A DNA stretch of 5,547 bases, from positions 1-5,547 of the forward strand of contig JAUVES010000049.1 in the NCBI GenBank assembly GCA_030594675.1, in the 5' to 3' direction. This document shows positions 1 to 4,758 of the stretch, in pieces. How positions within the stretch are numbered: the stretch's first letter is position 1; each line of letters starts with the position of its first letter. The translations under genes were made by a program, and so were the position numbers. The notes beneath the pieces were generated by a model. It saw nothing but the letters and a program-made list of their open reading frames with translations. It did not search any database and was not told the origin of the DNA. Origin of the DNA: Candidatus Nanohaloarchaea archaeon (GTDB lineage Archaea; EX4484-52; GLR71).

Positions 1-84
1 AATACACCAATGCTTGTCGACTCATCAAGAAAGGTAAGAATTGCCGTCTCGAAAATCCGCGTAATACTTCATAGCTTTCTGTGA
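1..84 (+). CDS. Possible 3' end of a gene entering from the left (uncertain)
   Basis: Reading from base 1 in frame 1 gives 27 sense codons and a TGA stop at 82-84. The codons are similar in style to the recognised genes (AGA, ACA, CCA, GTA, ATA), which is the only support. Frame 3 is also open from the edge until a TAG at 72-74, so the choice of frame is not secure, and no protein family is recognisable in either tail. If real, this gene converges on the reductase gene, and the inverted repeat at 36-109 would overlap its last codons. It may equally be non-coding. Confidence 0.18.
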   Translation, partial: NTPMLVDSSRKVRIAVSKIRVILHSFL

Positions 85-109
85 TGATAGCGGATTTTAG
101 GCAATTCTT
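36..109. other. Interrupted inverted repeat / long RNA hairpin, possible bidirectional terminator or structured RNA
   Basis: AAGAATTGCC at 36-45 is perfectly complementary to GGCAATTCTT at 100-109, and AAAATCCGC at 52-60 is perfectly complementary to GCGGATTTT at 90-98. This gives a 10-bp outer helix and a 9-bp inner helix separated by an asymmetric internal loop (six bases at 46-51 against one base at 99), closed by a 29-base loop (61-89). On the plus strand the right arm runs into a T-rich tract (CTTTTATTT, 107-115). On the minus strand the element lies 43 nt after the reductase stop codon. It could be a terminator between convergent genes, a 3'-UTR structure or part of a small RNA. I found no match to a tRNA, and the box C-like GTGATGA at 81-87 has no convincing partner set. 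Confidence 0.6.
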
Positions 110-155
110 TTATTTCCGACTGAGTTAATGCTTCGCAGCAATCACCTAATCTCAT
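69..155 (-). CDS. Possible 28-residue ORF overlapping the reductase stop codon (uncertain)
   Basis: An ATG at 155-153 overlaps the TGA stop of the upstream reductase gene in an ATGA arrangement typical of translational coupling. The frame then runs 28 codons to a TGA at 71-69. Codon use resembles the neighbouring genes (GCA, AGA, ATA, GAA, AAA). Beyond the TGA the same frame stays open to the window edge (22 more codons), so this could be the start of a longer gene broken by a nonsense mutation. Against it, the ORF is very short, matches no family I recognise, and contains one arm of the strong inverted repeat at 36-109, which suggests the sequence is constrained as RNA or DNA structure rather than protein. 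Confidence 0.18.
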   Translation of the reverse strand: MRLGDCCEALTQSEIKELPKIRYHHRKL

Positions 156-1579
156 TCAGCCTTATCAATACCAGATACTTTATATACATCTTCAAACAAA
201 GAATCAAGCCGCATCTTCCATTCAGGAAATGCATCAGGTGTCTCAGGGTATATCCTGTATAATTTCTTGACCATATCCACCAGGCAGACAATTCTCTTAA
301 ATCTCATAAGGAGTGGCATCTTATGCATGCTTTTAAGCACAATCATCATCTTCCTGGAAAATGTAACTTCAGACACATCTCCAGCACCCATCTTCGCCAG
401 CATAGAACTGTCAATGAAAGTCTTCATAGCAAAATTTATATCATCATCATCAAGACCTATTATAAATATTTTAAGGATCTCTGCTGCAGCCTGAGATGCC
501 CCGTCAAACATGGCCAGGTTATAGCCCATATCTTCTCTGCCAGTTCTGTCTGCATAGAGAATATTAAGTTGCCACAACTCTTCCTGTGAGACATCACCAT
601 ACTTAATAGCTTTAGCACCTACCTCGGCGCACATATAGCCGCCCATCATAGACTGGGCAATGCCACCTCCGGATATTGGGCTTATCTGTGATGCAGAATC
701 ACCTGCACACATAAATCCATTAGCGACAAGTGAATTAAGCTGTCTTCTGACAGGCAGCATTCCTCCTCCATAATGAATCACTTCAGAATCTTCAAACATA
801 GGTTCATTTAACATAATCTTCTCAAGATTTTTCTTAAGAGTAGATGTGTCCATACTTCGCCTAATGCCGATGCCAATATTTATCACATCGTCCCTTTCAG
901 GAAAGAACCAATAATACCCGCATTTCGCATACTTTCCTGACATAAATATTTTCGCAGTTGCAGAATCATCGACAGGTTTCTTAAGTCTCCGAACCTCTCT
1001 ATAAGAGAAAACTTCATCTTTTTTATCAATCTCATTTTCAAAATATGAATCTTCAAGCTGCACCTTTTTTCGTAGCACAGGCGAAGCACCGCTAGCATCA
1101 ATAACAATCTTTGATCGCAGTGTAGAAATTATATCAGTTTCTTCATCCCGTATCTTTACACCGCACACAAAATTATCTTTTATCACAGGATTCATACACA
1201 CGCAGGAGTCATATAATTTGCATCCTGCAGCAAGCGCATCATTCAATAGTGTCCTGCCAAACTTGTGCCTGTCAATCATGCAGAACCTTTCTTTTACAGA
1301 TAAGACAGTCTTCTTGTTAGGGGTATATGTGTCTATATAATCAATCCAGTTATTGATTACACCTTTTTTCAGATAATTAAGATTAAGATATTTGTTAAGC
1401 CAGTCAAAAAGAGAATAGCCGATAAGGTCACCACAAACCTTGTTACCAATCTTTTCCTTGTTTTTCCTCTCAACAATGCACACATCAAGACCTTTGTGTG
1501 CTGCATGAATTGCACATGTACATCCGGCAGTACCTGCACCAACAATGATGATGTCATATTCTTTTGATATAATGGTCAC
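152..1579 (-). CDS. FAD-dependent oxidoreductase of the geranylgeranyl reductase family
   Basis: This 475-residue flavoprotein is likely to reduce double bonds of isoprenoid chains, most plausibly those of archaeal membrane lipids (digeranylgeranylglycerophospholipid reductase type), at the membrane surface. The N-terminus has the FAD dinucleotide-binding motif VGAGTAG (13-19), with an acidic residue ending the second strand (E37). Residues 47-51 (KVCGD) match the family's KxCGD segment, whose cysteine (C49 here) is functionally important in Sulfolobus GGR. Residues 222-238 fit the family signature YxWxFP-x8-GxG (Y222, W224, F226, P227, G236, G238). Residues 293-305 (GDSASQISPISGG) form the second FAD-binding motif. 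The C-terminal part (about 340-475) is divergent and makes the protein somewhat long for the family. The start is a GTG at 1579-1577, six codons before the first beta strand; GGTGA there overlaps the start and is too close to act as a normal ribosome site. It lies 48 nt downstream of aspS. The exact substrate is not shown by sequence, because this family has several paralogues. Confidence 0.87.
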   Translation of the reverse strand: MTIISKEYDIIIVGAGTAGCTCAIHAAHKGLDVCIVERKNKEKIGNKVCGDLIGYSLFDWLNKYLNLNYLKKGVINNWIDYIDTYTPNKKTVLSVKERFCMIDRHKFGRTLLNDALAAGCKLYDSCVCMNPVIKDNFVCGVKIRDEETDIISTLRSKIVIDASGASPVLRKKVQLEDSYFENEIDKKDEVFSYREVRRLKKPVDDSATAKIFMSGKYAKCGYYWFFPERDDVINIGIGIRRSMDTSTLKKNLEKIMLNEPMFEDSEVIHYGGGMLPVRRQLNSLVANGFMCAGDSASQISPISGGGIAQSMMGGYMCAEVGAKAIKYGDVSQEELWQLNILYADRTGREDMGYNLAMFDGASQAAAEILKIFIIGLDDDDINFAMKTFIDSSMLAKMGAGDVSEVTFSRKMMIVLKSMHKMPLLMRFKRIVCLVDMVKKLYRIYPETPDAFPEWKMRLDSLFEDVYKVSGIDKAE

Positions 1580-1596
1580 CTTGATAACTAAAGAAC

Positions 1597-1618
1597 TATT
1601 TTATCAGATATTATTTAA
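1597..1618 (-). promoter_or_regulatory. Candidate TATA element(s) for the reductase gene
   Basis: Two AT-rich elements read on the minus strand lie between the aspS stop and the GTG start: TTAAATAATA (1618-1609) and GATAAAATA (1605-1597). Their centres are about 35 and 22 nt before the start, so either would give a transcript with a very short leader or none. Because the 48-nt gap has no useful Shine-Dalgarno site, independent leaderless transcription is plausible, although read-through from aspS is also possible. Confidence 0.4.
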
Positions 1619-1627
1619 GTTTAAGTC

Positions 1628-2923
1628 TTAAGGTGTCAACCTTTTCGGATCTCTGGGGAACAGGCATGCTTCTCTTATATTCTCCTTATCTGTAAGAAGC
1701 ATAGTCATCCTTTCAAGACCGATTGACCACCCTGCATGAGGTGGGGCACCATATCTGAAAGTGTCTATATAGAACTTGAAATTATCAGGATCCATCCCCT
1801 TTGCCTTAAGTTTTTTTATAAGCAGTTCAGGTATATGTATACGCTGCGCACCAGAAAGAAGCTCAACACCTCTGAACATAAGGTCAAATGATCTGCATAT
1901 CTTAGGATTCTTCTCATTAGGCATAGAATAGAATGCGCGTATATCAGTAGGCCATTCAGTTATGTAGAACGGTTCCTCCCAGCCGACCATCTCGCAAATC
2001 TTCTTCTCGGCAGGAGTAGATAAGTCTTCACCCCACTTAATTTTCATCCCTTTTTTCTCAAGCTTTTTAAGAACTTCTGTATATGTGAGTCTCTTGAGCG
2101 GAAGCTTTGGTATCTTAAACTCAGTCTCAAGCAATTTAAGCTGCTCCACACAATTCTTATTGACATCAGTAAACATATCAAAGACAACTTTGTCAAGAAC
2201 TTCCATTGCTTCAATATCAGTTGCAAAGCCCATCTCAATATCCATCTGCCTTGCTTCTGAAAGATGCCTGACTGTATTGGACTTTTCAGCTCTCCAAACA
2301 GGAGTTATCATAGTGACTTTTTCCATGCCGCCCATCACAGCCATCTGCTTGTATATCTGCGGACTCTGCGCAAGGAATGCCTCTTTATTGTAATATGGGA
2401 CAGGAAACAATTCAGCCCCGCCTTCAGAAGACGCAGCGATTACACCGGGAGGTGTTATTTCAACAAATTCCATATCTTCAAGAGTTTTCCTGAAACTTTT
2501 TATAATCCTATTCTGCACAGTAAAGACCGCCCTGACTTCAGGTCTTCTTATATCTAAAAACCGATTATCAAGCCTTGTATCAAGGTCAGATAATACCTTC
2601 CCGCTTGATTCCAGAGGTAGAGGCGAATCGGCTTCAGAGATTACAGAAACCTTCTTCGGCTTGATTTCCATACCACCGGGAGCCCTGTCATTTTTCTCTA
2701 CAACGCCTTCAATCTCAACAACAAATTCTTTGCCTATATCTTTCTTTATCATCTCAACAATCTTATCCTCAGTCTCGCCACCTTTGGCAGTTACCTGCGC
2801 AAGTCCTTTCATGTCGCGCACTATAAGAAATACAAGCTTACCAAAATCCCTTTTTTCATGGACCCAGCCAGCAATCTTAACTGTCTTACCAGTTTTAATA
2901 TCAGATGAATATGTCCTTTCCAT
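1628..2923 (-). CDS. aspS: Aspartyl-tRNA synthetase, archaeal type, probably non-discriminating (Asp/Asn)
   Basis: This class IIb synthetase (431 residues, full length for the archaeal form) attaches aspartate to tRNA in the cytoplasm. Residues 1-100 form the OB-fold anticodon-binding domain, with GWVHEKRDFGK at 19-29. The catalytic domain follows: a conserved FLAQSPQIYKQM segment (183-194), motif 2 around WRAEKSNTVRHL (210-221) with its ATP-contacting Arg, and motif 3 GWSIGLERMTML (398-409), then the typical ending FPRDPKRLTP. It lacks the large GAD insertion of bacterial AspRS. His22 and Pro82 (in APGG) occupy the positions where relaxed archaeal AspRSs carry His and Pro and tRNA-Asp-specific enzymes carry Trp and Lys. 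This suggests it also makes Asp-tRNA-Asn for amidation by GatCAB; that is inference. The start ATG fits the family's usual MERTY-like N-terminus. It is transcribed divergently from the purF-like gene. Confidence 0.97.
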   Translation of the reverse strand: MERTYSSDIKTGKTVKIAGWVHEKRDFGKLVFLIVRDMKGLAQVTAKGGETEDKIVEMIKKDIGKEFVVEIEGVVEKNDRAPGGMEIKPKKVSVISEADSPLPLESSGKVLSDLDTRLDNRFLDIRRPEVRAVFTVQNRIIKSFRKTLEDMEFVEITPPGVIAASSEGGAELFPVPYYNKEAFLAQSPQIYKQMAVMGGMEKVTMITPVWRAEKSNTVRHLSEARQMDIEMGFATDIEAMEVLDKVVFDMFTDVNKNCVEQLKLLETEFKIPKLPLKRLTYTEVLKKLEKKGMKIKWGEDLSTPAEKKICEMVGWEEPFYITEWPTDIRAFYSMPNEKNPKICRSFDLMFRGVELLSGAQRIHIPELLIKKLKAKGMDPDNFKFYIDTFRYGAPPHAGWSIGLERMTMLLTDKENIREACLFPRDPKRLTP

Positions 2924-2951
2924 AGAATCAACTAATATTTATTAAGCATAA

Positions 2952-2960
2952 CCTTTTAAA
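2952..2960 (-). promoter_or_regulatory. Candidate TATA box for aspS
   Basis: TTTAAAAGG on the minus strand (2960-2952), preceded by the purine-rich AACA resembling a BRE, is centred about 34 nt before the aspS ATG. Standard archaeal spacing would place the transcription start near 2931 and give a leader of about 8 nt. A second AT-rich run (2945-2932) is too close to the start to be the TATA box. No Shine-Dalgarno sequence is present before the ATG. Confidence 0.5.
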
Positions 2961-2981
2961 TGTTATTGGTGTTCTGTCAAA

Positions 2982-2998
2982 TCCCAACCCCCTCATCC
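2982..2998. promoter_or_regulatory. C-rich tract in the divergent aspS/purF intergenic region
   Basis: A pyrimidine-rich stretch (TCCCAACCCCCTCATCC) stands out in an otherwise very AT-rich intergenic region. It sits just upstream of the purF TATA candidate and about 22 nt upstream of the aspS TATA candidate. Its position, between two divergent promoters, is where a shared activator or repressor could bind. No known operator is recognised, and the role is inference. Confidence 0.22.
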
Positions 2999-3009
2999 AA
3001 AAAATAGTA

Positions 3010-3020
3010 TTAAAAATATT
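3010..3020 (+). promoter_or_regulatory. Candidate TATA box for the purF homologue
   Basis: TTAAAAATATT lies with its centre about 25 nt upstream of the ATG at 3039, the spacing expected if transcription begins at or next to the start codon. There is no Shine-Dalgarno sequence, so the mRNA is probably leaderless. Between this box and the start lies a small AT-only inverted repeat, ATATTA-N7-TAATAT (3016-3034), which overlaps the expected core promoter. Confidence 0.55.
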
Positions 3021-3038
3021 AGCATATATAATATACTC

Positions 3039-4718
3039 ATGTGCGGTATAGGTGCAGTAATACCCAAGCGGAACAATCTCAAAACTTCTGCTATGAATAA
3101 GAAAGCAAGAAAGATTAACAATTCATTGACATCCCGAGGAAATTCAAGTAGCGGCGTAGTGGTCATAAACTCAAACCCTTTTAATTATTATCTCAACCGT
3201 GCAAGATCAAACTGTTCTTTTGAAGATTCAGAACCACTCCAGGAATTCTACAAAAGCCTGACCAAAAGTCACCCTATATTAGCACACACTCGTTTCATAA
3301 CAGATGGTGGCAGCGACATAAAAAATGCACAGCCTCTGATAGCTTACAGCAGCGATGGAGAATCCATAAATATTTTCAACGAGATAGAAACATCAGGTAA
3401 TTACGTAAACGACACATTCCATCAGGGCAACAGTCTCTGCCTTGTACACAACGGCGAGATCACAATCCCAAAAATAGATGATATATTATCCTCAAGAGGT
3501 CACACACATAATCCTGAGGACAGCGAGTCAGACAGCAATCTATTGACTGCATATCTTTTATCATCCCTTATTGAAAATGATAGCAGCATTGTAGAGGCAA
3601 TGAAAGAGATAGAAAATGATGTATCAGGATCATATTCCCTAATTGGTGCAGCAAACACGGAAAATTTCAACGGATTTTTTGCATACACAGACGGGAGGCG
3701 CTGCCTTGCAATTGCTGAAACACCGGATTTCTTTGCAGTGGCATCAGAGACAGAACACCTCATAGGTGTCGGCATAAACAAAAAATATGTACATATGATG
3801 GAACCAGGAGAACTCTACACATTTGAATATAATTATGGTCGGGTCAAATACAATAAACACCACATCACAGATAACATAAAGCCCGGCTGCTTTTTTGAAG
3901 ATCCTGTCTACCTTCGCATGCACACAAGTGCATGTAATCCACTTCCTCCACAGATTTTTGACCCAAAATTCATATCAGTTCTGAACGGAACAATTCCTAT
4001 AGAAAATTATATCCCCTCAGAAGAAGCAGTCGCCAAATCAAAGCAGACACATGCCTGTATGTGCGCAAGAGAGCTTATAGGACAATGGTTTTTCCGGCTC
4101 AGGGGGGATGAAATTCCTAAAGAATACAAGACAATAGTTGGTGTGCCAAAAAGCGGTCTTTCTTTTAAAGATGGTATCGTCATGGAGTCTGGAGAACCAG
4201 GCAATCACTTGGTTATCGGAAGACAGCTAATCGATGTAAACCCAGTCTATAAGAATGAAAGCTGTCCTCGCAGTTTCCTATCTCCTCAAGATGAAAGAGA
4301 GGAAAACCCGATAGAAAAACTGATTTACAGGAAGATGCCAGACTATGTAATTCTTTCAGAAGACAGCATCGTGACAGGTACCACAATAAAAGATGTCATT
4401 AAAAAATGCTATGAAAATGGCGCAAAGCACATAATTCTGACAGTTGGCTCTCCGCAGATCATCTATCCTTGTAGGGATGGGATAAATATGAAAGACGGTC
4501 GCCAGTTTGCGCAGCAGATGTATCCCGATAAGACTCCCCCGGAAATAAGAGATCTGGTAGTAAACAATCTGGCTTCATTTGAAGAAGACGCAGCAAAATA
4601 TCTAGGTATAGACAAAGTTATGTACATGCCTCTAAAACCCTTAGAACTGCTTCTCGGCAAAAGATATTCTTTCGGCTGTGTCGGCGGAACACCATGCAGC
4701 TATCAGATACCTGCTTAA
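3039..4718 (+). CDS. purF: Amidophosphoribosyltransferase (PurF) homologue, long and divergent, probable Fe-S enzyme
   Basis: PurF uses glutamine and PRPP to make phosphoribosylamine, the first committed step of purine synthesis in the cytoplasm. Cys2, exposed after Met removal, is the N-terminal nucleophile of a class II glutaminase; there is no propeptide. Glutaminase motifs follow: SRGNSSSG (32-39), AHTRF (82-86, the Arg that binds glutamine), HNG (137-139, oxyanion hole) and ESDSN (163-167). The C-terminal phosphoribosyltransferase domain has GVPKSG (368-373), KN....RSF (405-413) and the PRPP loop SEDSIVTGTT (440-449). Cysteines 284, 478, 547 and 553 lie where Bacillus-type PurF carries its four [4Fe-4S] ligands, but the last pair is spaced CX5C instead of CX2C. 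Oddities are the length of 559 residues against roughly 450-510, an added segment at about 101-130, HNGE for HNGN, ED for the acidic DD pair, and Thr446 for the usual Arg. It may be a true but diverged PurF or a paralogue with a different substrate. It lies 40 nt before the trm5-like gene. Confidence 0.85.
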   Translation: MCGIGAVIPKRNNLKTSAMNKKARKINNSLTSRGNSSSGVVVINSNPFNYYLNRARSNCSFEDSEPLQEFYKSLTKSHPILAHTRFITDGGSDIKNAQPLIAYSSDGESINIFNEIETSGNYVNDTFHQGNSLCLVHNGEITIPKIDDILSSRGHTHNPEDSESDSNLLTAYLLSSLIENDSSIVEAMKEIENDVSGSYSLIGAANTENFNGFFAYTDGRRCLAIAETPDFFAVASETEHLIGVGINKKYVHMMEPGELYTFEYNYGRVKYNKHHITDNIKPGCFFEDPVYLRMHTSACNPLPPQIFDPKFISVLNGTIPIENYIPSEEAVAKSKQTHACMCARELIGQWFFRLRGDEIPKEYKTIVGVPKSGLSFKDGIVMESGEPGNHLVIGRQLIDVNPVYKNESCPRSFLSPQDEREENPIEKLIYRKMPDYVILSEDSIVTGTTIKDVIKKCYENGAKHIILTVGSPQIIYPCRDGINMKDGRQFAQQMYPDKTPPEIRDLVVNNLASFEEDAAKYLGIDKVMYMPLKPLELLLGKRYSFGCVGGTPCSYQIPA

Positions 4719-4728
4719 ATACCCAATC

Positions 4729-4738
4729 TTATAAAAAA
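4729..4738 (+). promoter_or_regulatory. Candidate TATA box for the trm5-like gene
   Basis: TTATAAAAAA is centred about 26 nt before the ATG at 4759, the exact spacing expected for a leaderless archaeal transcript. It sits inside the 40-nt gap after the purF stop codon, and no Shine-Dalgarno sequence follows. The gene therefore probably has its own promoter even though it is co-directional with purF. Confidence 0.55.
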
Positions 4739-4758
4739 CTACCTTCTAAATTAGACAT

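Noticed and set aside
36..66. Possible tRNA T-arm (GTCTCGAAAATCC)
   Set aside because: The flanking bases do not form the 5-bp T stem, and no anticodon arm, D arm or acceptor stem can be drawn around it.
81..123. Box C/D sRNA candidate (GTGATGA at 81-87, CTGA at 120-123)
   Set aside because: No D' and C' boxes lie between them at the usual spacing, and the interval is taken up by one arm of the inverted repeat.
152..154. TGA recoding suggested by TGA-GAT-TAG at the end of the reductase gene
   Set aside because: Trp is always TGG in the four recognised proteins and none has an internal TGA, so this is best read as a stop followed by a nearby second stop.
2085..2945. Several plus-strand open frames of about 95-100 codons opposite aspS
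   Set aside because: They are shadows of the aspS coding strand, with Ser/Ile/Thr-rich low-information products and no recognisable domain.
2932..3022. Shared AATATTAG upstream of both aspS and purF as a common operator
   Set aside because: The two copies lie at different distances from their starts (about 9 and 17 nt) and are AT-rich enough to arise by chance.
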